DNA of 64,000 bases from Pseudomonas nitroreducens NBRC 12694. GTDB taxonomy: Bacteria > Pseudomonadota > Gammaproteobacteria > Pseudomonadales > Pseudomonadaceae. The stretch covers positions 124,001-188,000 of the forward strand of contig NZ_BDAI01000004.1 in assembly GCF_002091755.1 (NCBI RefSeq). The letters are read 5' to 3'. This document shows, one piece after another, positions 35,408-45,005 of this stretch (position 1 is the first letter of the stretch; every line of letters begins with the position of its first letter). The notes under the pieces were generated by a model. That model did no database searches and had not been told where the DNA came from. It worked only from the letters and a program-made list of their open reading frames with translations. The position numbers and the translations under genes are program-made.

Positions 35408-37612
35408 TCAGCGAACGCTGATCACCGGCGTGCACAGGCGCTCCAGCAGCGTCGCCTGGGCGTTGCGGGCGTTCTGGTTACCGCTGGGGCTCTGCCGCAC
35501 GTAGCTGCCGTCGGACTGCAGCACCCAGGCCTGGGTGTTGTCGCTCAGGTAGGATTCCAGCTCCTTCTTCACCCGCAGCACGAGTTTTTTGCCTTCCACC
35601 GGGAAGCAGGTCTCCACGCGCATGTCGAGGTTACGCTCCATCCAGTCGGCGCTGGAGAGATAGAGCTTCTCCTCGCCGCCGTTGAGGAAGTAGTAGATCC
35701 GGCTGTGCTCCAGGAAGCGGCCGATGATCGAGCGCACCTGGATGTTGTGCGACACCCCCGGCACGCCCGGACGCAGACAGCACATGCCGCGCACTACCAG
35801 GTCGATCTTCACGCCGGCCTGGCTGGCCTTGTACAGCGCACGGATGACCTTGGCGTCGGTCAGCGAGTTGACCTTGGCCATGATGTGCGCCGGCTTGCCC
35901 TCGGCAGCCTGGGCGGCCTCGCGGTTGATCATCTCCAGCAGGTTCTTCTTCAGGGTGAAGGGCGCGTGCAGGAGCTTCTTCATGCGCAGGGTCTTGCCCA
36001 TGCCGATCAGCTGGTTGAACAGCTTGTGCAGGTCCTCGCAGAGCGCCACGTCGGCGGTCAGCAGGCTGTAGTCGGTGTACAGGCGGGCGTTGCCGGCGTG
36101 GTAGTTGCCGGTGCCCAGGTGCGCGTAGCGGCGCAGCTCGCCGTCCTCGCGACGCAGGATCAGCATCATCTTGGCGTGGGTCTTGAAACCGACCACACCG
36201 TAGATCACTACCGCACCGGCCTGCTGCAGCCGGCTGGCCAGTTGCAGGTTGGACTCCTCATCGAAGCGCGCCCGCAACTCGATCACCACGGTCACCTCCT
36301 TGCCGTTGCGCGCGGCTTCCACCAGCGCGTCGACGATCTCGGAGTTGGCACCGGAGCGGTACAGCGTCTGCTTGATCGCCAGCACGCTGGGGTCCTTGGC
36401 AGCCTGGCGCAGCAGGTCGACCACCGGGGTGAAGGACTCGAACGGGTGCATCAGCAGCACGTCGAGCTTGCCCAGGACGTTGAACAGGTTTTCCTTCTTC
36501 TGCAGCAGCTTGGGGATAGTCGGGGTGAACGGCGGCGACTGCAGCTCCGGGTGGCTGGCCAGGCCGGTGACGCTGAACAGGCGCGTCAGGTTGACCGGCC
36601 CGCTGACGCGGTACAGCTCGGTCTCGGACAGGCCGAACTGCTTGAGCAGGTAATTGGACAGGGGCACCGGGCAGGTATCCACCACCTCCAGGCGCACGGC
36701 GTCGCCGTAGCGGCGCGAGAACAGCTCGCCGCGCAGCGCGCGGGCCAGGTCCTCGACATCCTCGGCGTCCACCGAGAGGTCGGCGTTACGGGTCAGGCGG
36801 AACTGGTAGCAGCCCTTCACCTTCATGCCGTGGAACAGGTCGTCGGCGTGGGCGTGGATCATCGACGACAGGAACACGTAGTTGTCACCCGGCCCTGCGA
36901 CCTCTTCCGGCAGGCGGATGATCCGCGGCAGCGAGCGCGGCGCAGGAATGATTGCCAGGCCCGAGTCGCGACCGAAGGCGTCCAGACCTTCGAGCTCGAC
37001 CATGAAGTTCAGGCTCTTGTTCACCAGCAGCGGGAACGGGTGGGTCGGGTCGAGGCCGATCGGGGTGACGATGGGCGCTATCTCGTCACGGAAGAAGCGA
37101 CGGACCCAGGCCTTGATCTTCGGCGTCCAGTAGCGGCGGCGGATGAAGCGGATGTCGTGCTTGGCCAGTTCCGGCAACAGGATGTCGTTGAGGATGCTGT
37201 ACTGGCGGGCAACCTGCTCGTGCACCTGTTCGCTGATGCGCGCCAGCGCCTGGTGCGGCAGCAGGCCGTCGGCGCCGGCTTGTTCGCGGGCGAAGGTGAT
37301 CTGCTTCTTCAGGCCGGCGACGCGGATCTCGAAGAATTCGTCGAGGTTGCTGGAGAAGATCAGCAGGAACTTCAGGCGTTCCAGCAGCGGGTAGGACTCA
37401 TCCAGCGCCTGTTCCAGCACGCGGATGTTGAACTGCAGCTGCGAGAGCTCGCGATGAATGTAGAGGGCACTGTCGTCCACGTTGATCGCCGGCACCGCCG
37501 GTTCGACGGGCGATGCCGGCGTCTCCACCGCCTCCGTTACGACGACTTCGGTGACTTCAGCAGTGGTGTCAGCTTCGATAACTTCGGTTTCGCTAATGCC
37601 TTCGGTATTCAT
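35408..37612 (-). CDS. ppk: Polyphosphate kinase 1
   Basis: This 734-residue enzyme builds polyphosphate from ATP. After a variable acidic N-terminus (about 1-48) the conserved part begins LYIHRELSQLQFNIRVLEQALDESYPLLERLKFL. The two phospholipase-D-like domains contain GVVGFKTHAKMMLILRRE, whose His is the one phosphorylated during catalysis, and YAHLGTGNYHAGNARLYTDYSLLTAD. I chose the ATG at 37612; another lies four codons upstream. The ribosome site is weak. It is 20 bases downstream of hemB and probably co-transcribed with it. Confidence 0.97.
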   Translation of the reverse strand: MNTEGISETEVIEADTTAEVTEVVVTEAVETPASPVEPAVPAINVDDSALYIHRELSQLQFNIRVLEQALDESYPLLERLKFLLIFSSNLDEFFEIRVAGLKKQITFAREQAGADGLLPHQALARISEQVHEQVARQYSILNDILLPELAKHDIRFIRRRYWTPKIKAWVRRFFRDEIAPIVTPIGLDPTHPFPLLVNKSLNFMVELEGLDAFGRDSGLAIIPAPRSLPRIIRLPEEVAGPGDNYVFLSSMIHAHADDLFHGMKVKGCYQFRLTRNADLSVDAEDVEDLARALRGELFSRRYGDAVRLEVVDTCPVPLSNYLLKQFGLSETELYRVSGPVNLTRLFSVTGLASHPELQSPPFTPTIPKLLQKKENLFNVLGKLDVLLMHPFESFTPVVDLLRQAAKDPSVLAIKQTLYRSGANSEIVDALVEAARNGKEVTVVIELRARFDEESNLQLASRLQQAGAVVIYGVVGFKTHAKMMLILRREDGELRRYAHLGTGNYHAGNARLYTDYSLLTADVALCEDLHKLFNQLIGMGKTLRMKKLLHAPFTLKKNLLEMINREAAQAAEGKPAHIMAKVNSLTDAKVIRALYKASQAGVKIDLVVRGMCCLRPGVPGVSHNIQVRSIIGRFLEHSRIYYFLNGGEEKLYLSSADWMERNLDMRVETCFPVEGKKLVLRVKKELESYLSDNTQAWVLQSDGSYVRQSPSGNQNARNAQATLLERLCTPVISVR

Positions 37613-37632
37613 CGCTCGTCTCATCGACGGGG

Positions 37633-38652
<1,020 letters not shown>

Positions 38653-38888
38653 GGCGTACTCCAGGGCCTGATGCAGCAGGCACAGTCTGACAGTTATAGC
38701 CCTGAATTATGACCGATTGGTAACAACCGGTAACAGTGACCCTTGGTCGCGGCATCCTGCCGCAGCGGCATGCCGCCGCTCTGCACCGGCACAGACTTGT
38801 TCCAAGTCAGTTGTGCGGACCGGGATACCTTCCCTGCGGGCGACAACCGGGTTAGGCTTCGCGTTCATTTCGCTGCGTTGCCTCGATA

Positions 38889-39446
38889 ATGCTCCAACAA
38901 TTCCTGCAGGATTTCGGCTACTTCGCGCTGTTTCTCGGCACGTTCTTCGAGGGTGAGACCATTCTGGTCCTGGCCGGCTTCCTGGCATTCCGCGGCTACA
39001 TGCAGCTGGAGTACGTCATCGCGGTGGCGTTCTTCGGCAGTTACGCGGGCGACCAGCTCTGGTATTTCCTCGGTCGTCGCCACGGTCGCAAGCTGCTGGC
39101 GCGCAAACCAAGCTGGCAGAAGATGGGCGACAAGGCGCTGGAGCACGTGCGCAAGCATCCCGACCTGTGGGTGCTGAGCTTCCGCTTCGTCTACGGTCTG
39201 CGCACCGTGATGCCGGTGGCCATCGGCCTGTCCGGTTACCCGCCGGCGCGCTACCTGCTGCTCAACGGCATCGGCGCCATCGTCTGGGCCACCGTGCTGG
39301 GCAGCGCTGCCTTCTACTTCGGCAGCGTGCTCGAAGGCGTGTTGGGCAACATCAAGAAGTACGAACTGATGGTTCTCGGCGGCCTGGTAGTGATCGGCCT
39401 GCTGTTCTGGCTGCGCCGCCGCTTCAAGGCTTCCAAGGCGGACTGA
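38889..39446 (+). CDS. DedA family inner-membrane protein
   Basis: The 185-residue membrane protein has the DedA pattern: GYFALFLGTFFEGETILVLAGFLA, the GD..WY motif (SYAGDQLWYFLGRRHG), and FRFVYGLRTVMPVAIGLSGYPPARYLLLNGIGAIVWA with the conserved Arg-rich R.(Y).R...P.. stretch. DedA proteins act in membrane homeostasis and are thought to flip undecaprenyl phosphate or other lipids. It starts alone after a 236-base gap from hemB, in which I see no gene. It ends one base before the convergent gene at 39447. Confidence 0.9.
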   Translation: MLQQFLQDFGYFALFLGTFFEGETILVLAGFLAFRGYMQLEYVIAVAFFGSYAGDQLWYFLGRRHGRKLLARKPSWQKMGDKALEHVRKHPDLWVLSFRFVYGLRTVMPVAIGLSGYPPARYLLLNGIGAIVWATVLGSAAFYFGSVLEGVLGNIKKYELMVLGGLVVIGLLFWLRRRFKASKAD

Positions 39447-40685
39447 TCAGGCCGCCTGCGGCAGGCGCTCGGCGCGCCGCAGGCCGAGCAGCCCGATCAG
39501 GCTGAGCAGCGAGTAGACCGCCAGCGCCCAGGGCGCCCACTGCGGCAACCCGATGCCTCCCCACAGTACCAGCGCCGCCACTGCCGGTACGTTCAGCGCC
39601 AATCGCAGCAGATCCAGGCGCAGCGCCCAGGCGCGGTTCTCCAGCCAGCATCCGATGGCGTAGAGACCGAAAGCCATCCAGGCCCAGCCAATCACCAGCG
39701 GCAGCACTTGCCAGCCCTCCCCGACGCCCAGCAACCAGGTGCCGATTACCACGTAGATGGCGAACTGCAGACCGGCGTACCACTGCCGGCCGCGCGTCAG
39801 CGGCACCTCGAACTTGCGGAAGGCCGCCAGGTCAGGCTTGGCCATGGGATAGCGCTGGGCGACGTCCGCGGGGCGCCAGCCGGTGCGCATGAACCAGATG
39901 CGCAGCTTGTCCCACAGGCTGCCGGCACGGCGCGCATCGTTCCACAGGTGCGCATAGACCTGCAGGTTGGCCCACAGCGGGTTCCAGCTGGCCAGGGGGA
40001 CGGTCACGCCGAACACCACCGGCTCTTCGTCCAGCTCTTCCTGGAAGGTGCCGAACAGGCGGTCCCAGAGAATGAACACGCCCCCGTAGTTGCGATCCAT
40101 ATAGACAGGGTTCTGCGCGTGGTGCACGCGATGGTTGGAGGGAGTGATGAATATCCATTCGAACCAGCCCAGCTTGGGAATGTGCCGGGTATGAACCCAG
40201 AACTGATAGAGCAGGTTCAGTGCGCCGACAGTGAGGAACACCAGCGGCGGCACCCCGGCGATGGCCATTGGCAGGTAGAAGATCCAGCCGAAGATGAAGC
40301 CGGTGCTGGTCTGCCGCAGCGCGGTGGAGAGGTTGTAATCCTCGCTCTGGTGGTGCACCGAATGCGCGGCCCAGAGCACATTGCGCTCATGGCCGAGGCG
40401 GTGGTTCCAGTAGTAGCAGAAGTCGTAGAAGACGAAGGCGAACGCCCAGACCCACAGGCTCTTAGCCGACAGCTCGAACAGCGCGAGGTGCTGCCAGGCG
40501 ATGGTGTAGGTCACCAACGCCAGCCCCTTGGTCAGCAGGCCGCTGGTGGTCGACAGGACCCCCGCGCTGAGGCTGTTCAGCGCGTCGCTCAGGCGATAGG
40601 TGCGCAGGCCGCGCCAGCGGTCGGCGAGCAGTTCGATCGCAATCAGCAGGAAAAAGAAGGGCACGGCGAAGAGGATGTAGTTCAT
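39447..40685 (-). CDS. Membrane fatty acid hydroxylase/sterol desaturase family protein
   Basis: This 412-residue membrane protein has the three histidine boxes of the di-iron hydroxylase family: HRLGH, HSVHH and HRVHH. These would bind two irons on the cytoplasmic face. Spans are predicted at the N-terminus and in a C-terminal block of about 110 residues (YVVIGTWLLGVGEGW onward) that is not part of the hydroxylase core. The family uses O2 to oxidise lipid chains. The substrate is unknown; a sterol is unlikely in Pseudomonas. I recall the PAO1 counterpart as PA5245. Confidence 0.88.
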   Translation of the reverse strand: MNYILFAVPFFFLLIAIELLADRWRGLRTYRLSDALNSLSAGVLSTTSGLLTKGLALVTYTIAWQHLALFELSAKSLWVWAFAFVFYDFCYYWNHRLGHERNVLWAAHSVHHQSEDYNLSTALRQTSTGFIFGWIFYLPMAIAGVPPLVFLTVGALNLLYQFWVHTRHIPKLGWFEWIFITPSNHRVHHAQNPVYMDRNYGGVFILWDRLFGTFQEELDEEPVVFGVTVPLASWNPLWANLQVYAHLWNDARRAGSLWDKLRIWFMRTGWRPADVAQRYPMAKPDLAAFRKFEVPLTRGRQWYAGLQFAIYVVIGTWLLGVGEGWQVLPLVIGWAWMAFGLYAIGCWLENRAWALRLDLLRLALNVPAVAALVLWGGIGLPQWAPWALAVYSLLSLIGLLGLRRAERLPQAA

Positions 40686-40812
40686 GGCACGACCGAATCG
40701 TTATGCTTATGAGGAAGGATCCTAGTCCCTTGCCCGCCGCCGGCCACGGCCGTCGGCGACAGTCCGGGCGGCATATCGCGACAGCCCCGACCCCCTCGAA
40801 CAGGAGCAGTCC

Positions 40813-41463
40813 ATGAAGAAAGTTGCCGTTATCCTTTCCGGTTGTGGCGTCTACGACGGCGCGGAAATCCATGAAAGCGTGATCACCCTGCTGCGCCTCT
40901 CCCAGCGCGGCGCCAAGGTGCAGTGCTTCGCCCCGAACATCGCCCAGCACCATGTGCTGAACCACCTCACCGGAGAGGAAATGGCCGAGAGCCGCAATGT
41001 GCTGGTGGAGTCCGCACGGATCGCCCGCGGCGAGGTGAAGGATGTGCGTGAAGCCAAGGTCGAGGACTTCGACGCGCTGATCGTGCCCGGCGGCTTCGGC
41101 GCGGCGAAGAACCTCAGCGACTTCGCCTTCAAGGGCGACCAGTGCGAAGTGCAGCCGGACGTGCTGGCCCTGGCCAAGGCCTTCGCCGCGGCGAAGAAGC
41201 CGGTCGGCCTGCTCTGCATCGCCCCGGCCCTGGCCGCGCGTATCTATGGCGAAGGCGTGGAATGTACCATCGGTACCGACGAGGGTACGGCCCAGGCACT
41301 GACCAGCATGGGTGCCAAGCACATCGACTGCGCCGTGGAAGACATAGTCGAGGACAAGGACCACAAGCTGGTCACCACTCCTGCCTACATGCTCGCGCAA
41401 TCCATCGCCGAAGCCGCCAGCGGCATCAACAAGGCGGTCGATCGGGTGCTGGAGCTGGCGTGA
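40813..41463 (+). CDS. elbB: ElbB family glyoxalase-like protein (class I GATase-like fold)
   Basis: The 216-residue protein of the DJ-1/PfpI superfamily starts MKKVAVILSGCGVYDGAEIHE, preceded by AGGAG. The nucleophile-elbow cysteine region reads KKPVGLLCIAPALAARI, and the Glu partner lies in YDGAEIHESV. E. coli ElbB (also called sigma cross-reacting protein 27A) has weak glyoxalase activity and was linked to isoprenoid synthesis. The physiological role is unsettled. A bidirectional terminator follows. Confidence 0.9.
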   Translation: MKKVAVILSGCGVYDGAEIHESVITLLRLSQRGAKVQCFAPNIAQHHVLNHLTGEEMAESRNVLVESARIARGEVKDVREAKVEDFDALIVPGGFGAAKNLSDFAFKGDQCEVQPDVLALAKAFAAAKKPVGLLCIAPALAARIYGEGVECTIGTDEGTAQALTSMGAKHIDCAVEDIVEDKDHKLVTTPAYMLAQSIAEAASGINKAVDRVLELA

Positions 41464-41510
41464 ACCTGTAGACATAGAGTTTCCTACGCCCTGCCCATCC
41501 TCGGTGAAAA

Positions 41511-41541
41511 CGAAAACGCCCGGCAGTGCCGGGCGTTTTCG
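41511..41541. terminator. Bidirectional terminator between elbB and the YaiI-family gene
   Basis: CGAAAACGCCCGGCA-GTGCCGGGCGTTTTCG is a near-perfect stem with A and T runs on both sides, placed between two convergent genes. Confidence 0.9.
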
Positions 41542-41543
41542 TG

Positions 41544-42014
41544 TCAGGCCTTGCGGCTCTGCTCCTCGCGCATCAGCCGCGTCAGCAGCCGATCCAGGCT
41601 GTTGGCGAAGGCCTGGCGATCCTTGTCGCCGTAGGGTGCTTGCCCTCCTCCGACCTGCCCCTGCTCGCGCAGGTCGGTGAACAGGTTGCGCACCGCCAGG
41701 CGCTCGCCCATGTTCTTCTCGTCGAATTCGCGGCCGCGCGGGTCCAGCGCATCGACGCCCTTCTTCACCAGCCGGTCAGCCAGCGGCACGTCGCTGCAGA
41801 TCACCAGGTCGCCCGGCTCGGCCTGTTCCACCAGGTAATCGTCGGCGGCGTCCATCCCGCTGGGCACGACAATCAGGCTGACGCAGGCGAATGGCGGCTT
41901 GGCCACGGGCTGGCCGGCGACCATCACCACATCCAGCTTGCGCTTCAAGGCGAACTTCGCCACCAGCTCCTTGGCCGCGCGCGGGCAGGCGTCGGCATCG
42001 ATCCAGATACGCAT
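41544..42014 (-). CDS. UPF0178 family protein (YaiI/YqxD)
   Basis: The protein has 156 residues and starts MRIWIDADACPRAAKELVAKFA. The family pattern continues VVPSGMDAADDYLVEQAEPGDLVICSDVPLADRLVKKG and REFDEKNMGERLAVRNLFTDLREQG. The conserved Asp residues (DADAC, DAADDY, SDVPLAD) make it a PIN-like fold, suggesting a nuclease, but no activity is established. The frame is open 15 codons upstream; the ATG at 42014 is the conserved start. Confidence 0.9.
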   Translation of the reverse strand: MRIWIDADACPRAAKELVAKFALKRKLDVVMVAGQPVAKPPFACVSLIVVPSGMDAADDYLVEQAEPGDLVICSDVPLADRLVKKGVDALDPRGREFDEKNMGERLAVRNLFTDLREQGQVGGGQAPYGDKDRQAFANSLDRLLTRLMREEQSRKA

Positions 42015-42040
42015 CGGGGGAAAACCTTCCTTCGAAAAGC

Positions 42041-42069
42041 ACGACGGCCAGTATCGCACTGGCCGTCGT
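42041..42069 (-). terminator. Terminator after the FTR1 gene
   Basis: ACGACGGCCAGT-ATCGC-ACTGGCCGTCGT is a perfect 12-base stem. On the minus strand it is followed by GCTTTTCG. It lies 20 bases after the stop codon of the iron permease. Confidence 0.85.
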
Positions 42070-42088
42070 GTATCGCTTGGCTATTGCC

Positions 42089-43993
42089 TCAGGACGACGC
42101 GGCGACCGCAGCGGCCTTGCGCCGTTCGGAGAAGTAGCTGCGTCCGTAGAGCACGGCCACCGCCAGCAGCGCCACCGCCTGGGCCGACAGCGAGTAGGCG
42201 TCGGCCTTGATGCCGAGCCAGTCGAAGTCGAAGAAGGGCACCGGGCGGGTGCCGATCACGCCGGCTTCCTGCAGGGCGACCACGCCGTGGCCGGCGAAGA
42301 CCACCGACAGGGCGCAGAGCAGCGCGGCGTTGACGGTGAAGAACAGCTTCAGCGGCAGCTTCGCCGAGCCACGCAGGATCACGAAGGCAATGGCGATCAG
42401 GATCACCACCGCGGTGCCCGCACCGGCGATCACCGCGTTGTGGCCGGCAGGACCTGCCTGCAGCCAGAGCGTCTCGTAGAACAGGATGACTTCGAACAGT
42501 TCGCGGTAGACCGAGAAGAAGGCCAGCACGGCGAAGCCGAAGCGGCCCCCGCCACCCACCAGGCTGCTGCGGATGTAGTCCTGCCAGGCGGCGGCGTGGC
42601 GGCGGTCGTGCATCCACACGCCGAGCCAGAGGACCATCACGCAGGCGAACAGCGAGGTAAAGCCCTCCATCAGCTCGCGCTGGGCGCCGCCGATGTCGAT
42701 GACGTAGGCCGCCACCGCCCAGGTGGCGAAGCCGGCGACGAAGGCCAGGCCCCAGCCGATGTGCACGCCACGCACAGCCTTCTCCTGCCCGGTATTGCGC
42801 AGGAAGGCGAGGATGGCCGCCAGCACAAGGATCGCCTCCACGCCTTCGCGCAGAAGGATCAGCAGGGCGGAGATGAAGCTGATGGAGAAGCTCAGCGAGT
42901 CGCCGCTCAGGGCCTTGGCGGCGTCCGCCAGCTTGGCCTTGGCCAGTTCCAGCTGCTGGGCAACTGCGGTTTCCGGCAAGCCGTCACGCAGGGCCTGACG
43001 GTAGGCCATCAGCTGCTTCTCGGTCGCCTTGCGCAAATCGGCATCGACGTTGTCCAGCGAGGACTCCACCAACTCGAAGCCCTCCAGGTACGCGGCGACG
43101 GACAGGTCGTAAGCCTGGTCGTGATCGCCGGAGCGGTACACAGCGAAGCTCTTGTCCAGGGTCGCGGTGGTGTAGTCGATCTGCTGCGCCGGGCCACGAT
43201 GCTCCAGCGGCGGGTGCGCACGCAGGGCACGGAAGCTCTCGGCCGCAGCTTCGCCGTCATGTTCGGCGACATCGGCAGGCGTCTGGGTCGACAGGGTTGC
43301 CAGCGGGTAGGCGTGGGCCGGGTCGGGCTTGGCCTGACCGGCACTGAGGCTGGCCACATAGGAGGCAAGGTCCCAGCGCTGACGCTCGTCGAGCTGGTCG
43401 GCGAAGGCCGGCATGTCGGTGCCGGCAACGCCCAGGCCAATGACATTGCGCAGATCGTAAAGGCTGAGCTGGTCAAGGCGCGCGCGGTCGGTCAGGTTGG
43501 CCGGCGGCGGCTCCAGGCCGATGCCTGCAGGTCCGTCACCCTTGCCGGCGTCACCGTGGCAGATCGAGCACTGCTGAGCGTAGACCTCGGCGCCACGGGC
43601 CGGATCCGGGGTGATCGCGGGAGTCTGCACCACCTGGTAGATATCGGCGACACGCACCTCCAGGTGGCGAGCCTGCTGGGCCACCTGCCTGCCCGGCTGG
43701 CGCTGCTCGATGGCCTGCTTGAGGCTGGCGGCGTCTTTTTCCAGGTCCGCACGCTCGGGGCGCGCCGGCAGGGTCAGGATCAGCGAGTGGAGATTGCCGA
43801 CGAACTCGAGCTGCTCCTTGTATTCGCTGTCGTTGATCACCTTGCCGTCGGTCACGGTGGCGGGGTAGTCAGCGGCGAGGTAGCTGAGCAGGTGAAGGGC
43901 TTGAGCAGGGTCGACAACCGTGTCGGCTTGAGCTCCAAGGCTGAAGATGCCGGCCAGCGGCAATAGCCAGACGAAAAGTTTGGAGGGGCGCAT
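42089..43993 (-). CDS. Cytochrome c-FTR1 iron permease fusion
   Basis: The protein has 634 residues. A signal peptide (LLPLAGIFSLGAQA) is followed by a helical region, then a cytochrome c domain (about 130-225) with haem motif CSICH and distal Met in TDMPAFADQL. After a helical linker the FTR1 permease domain (about 355-620) has seven spans and the two iron-binding REXXE motifs, REGVE and RELFE. FTR1 proteins take up iron across the inner membrane; the haem domain could couple uptake to a redox change. I recall the PAO1 counterpart as PA5248. No EfeO/EfeB gene is next to it, so it works alone or with distant partners. Confidence 0.92.
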   Translation of the reverse strand: MRPSKLFVWLLPLAGIFSLGAQADTVVDPAQALHLLSYLAADYPATVTDGKVINDSEYKEQLEFVGNLHSLILTLPARPERADLEKDAASLKQAIEQRQPGRQVAQQARHLEVRVADIYQVVQTPAITPDPARGAEVYAQQCSICHGDAGKGDGPAGIGLEPPPANLTDRARLDQLSLYDLRNVIGLGVAGTDMPAFADQLDERQRWDLASYVASLSAGQAKPDPAHAYPLATLSTQTPADVAEHDGEAAAESFRALRAHPPLEHRGPAQQIDYTTATLDKSFAVYRSGDHDQAYDLSVAAYLEGFELVESSLDNVDADLRKATEKQLMAYRQALRDGLPETAVAQQLELAKAKLADAAKALSGDSLSFSISFISALLILLREGVEAILVLAAILAFLRNTGQEKAVRGVHIGWGLAFVAGFATWAVAAYVIDIGGAQRELMEGFTSLFACVMVLWLGVWMHDRRHAAAWQDYIRSSLVGGGGRFGFAVLAFFSVYRELFEVILFYETLWLQAGPAGHNAVIAGAGTAVVILIAIAFVILRGSAKLPLKLFFTVNAALLCALSVVFAGHGVVALQEAGVIGTRPVPFFDFDWLGIKADAYSLSAQAVALLAVAVLYGRSYFSERRKAAAVAASS

Positions 43994-44002
43994 ACGGGAA
44001 GT

Positions 44003-44027
44003 TAAATGAGAATGAAAGAGATTAAAT
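44003..44027 (-). promoter_or_regulatory. Candidate Fur box before the FTR1 gene
   Basis: TAAATGAGAATGAAAGAGATTAAAT lies 10 bases before the start codon. It resembles the head-to-head NAT(A/T)AT array of a Fur box (consensus GATAATGATAATCATTATC) but is imperfect. Iron repression of an iron permease would make sense. Inferred. Confidence 0.4.
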
Positions 44028-44132
44028 TGTCACCTCAGGTTTCCGTCTATGCAAGGACAATGTCTCGCACAGTTACATCCACAGTGGCCCCACGGCCACT
44101 TCGGGACGCCGTCGAAATCCGCGCAAACGCCC

Positions 44133-44762
44133 TCAGACCGGGGCGCGGCGGACCGTGGCGAGCAGCGCGGCGGCGCCCACGAACAGAGTCGCGAAAGTTC
44201 GATTCATGATCTTCTGCTGACGCTGCGAACGCAGGGCGCGCAACACACGGGCGGCCAGGCCGGTGTAGCCGGCCATGACAATCAGGTCGACGGTGATCAT
44301 GGTCGCCCCCATGATCACGTACTGGATCGCCATCGGCTGGTGCGGGTCGACGAACTGCGGCAGTACCGCGAGCATGAAGATCACCGCCTTGGGGTTGCTG
44401 GCGTTGACCAGAAAGCCGCGTAGCACCAGGGTCAGCGGCCGGCCGATAGGGCGCTCGCCGCTCGCCGCCATCACCTGCGGGGCAGCGGTCCACTGGCGAT
44501 AGGCGAGATAGACCAGGTAGACCACACCGAACCACTTGATCGCGCTGAAGGCCACCGCCGAAGCCGAGAGCAGCGCGCCGACGCCTGCGGCGACGATGGC
44601 GATCTGCAGGGCGAGGCCGATCTGCAGGCCCAGGGCATTCCAGTAGCCGCGCCAGAAGCCGTATTGCAGCCCACAGGACATCGAGGCGATGGCCCCTGCG
44701 CCGGGCGACAGGCTGATCACCCAGCAGGCGATGAAGAAGGCGAACCAGGTACTGGCGAGCAT
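44133..44762 (-). CDS. LysE/RhtB family amino acid exporter
   Basis: The 209-residue inner-membrane exporter has six spans. It begins MLASTWFAFFIACWVISLSPGAGAIASMSCGLQYG, the family's SPGPG-like motif with SPGAG, and continues LRGFLVNASNPKAVIFMLAVLPQFV. I chose the ATG at 44762 because GAGG precedes it; a GTG four codons upstream also opens the frame. The substrate is not predictable. I recall the PAO1 counterpart as PA5249. Confidence 0.87.
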   Translation of the reverse strand: MLASTWFAFFIACWVISLSPGAGAIASMSCGLQYGFWRGYWNALGLQIGLALQIAIVAAGVGALLSASAVAFSAIKWFGVVYLVYLAYRQWTAAPQVMAASGERPIGRPLTLVLRGFLVNASNPKAVIFMLAVLPQFVDPHQPMAIQYVIMGATMITVDLIVMAGYTGLAARVLRALRSQRQQKIMNRTFATLFVGAAALLATVRRAPV

Positions 44763-44849
44763 TGCGGACCTCACGGCGCCCAGGCAGGCGCAATAACTTG
44801 TTACGGAGGCCCAGTGTGCCTCAGTCAGGCTGCGCCGCCCAGCGTTGCC

Positions 44850-44990
44850 GACGAAGGTCGAGGGAGCCCTGAAGAAGCGAGCTGGATCGCAAACAGAGCC
44901 TCCAGGGGCTCCAGCGAAGAGGCGATTCGCGAGCGAGCTGGCTCCGGCGAAGAGCCAGAAGAAAGCCCGGCACGAGGCCGGGCTTTCTTC
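44850..44990. repeat. Degenerate GAGC-rich repeat and terminator
   Basis: From 44850 to 44957 the sequence repeats short blocks: GAAGAAGCGAGCTGG, AGAGCCTCCAGGGGCTCC, GCGAAGAGGCG, GCGAGCTGGCTCCGGCGAAGAGCC. They look like decayed copies of a REP element. The end, 44958-44990, is an intrinsic terminator (GAAGAAAGCCCGGC-ACGA-GGCCGGGCTTTCTTC) serving the TerC gene on the minus strand. Confidence 0.6.
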
Positions 44991-45005
44991 ATCCGAATCG
45001 AGTGA

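Noticed and set aside
41891..43966. 691-codon plus-strand open frame over the FTR1 gene
   Set aside because: Antisense of a protein with signal peptide, haem motif and REXXE motifs; the plus-strand translation has no such order.
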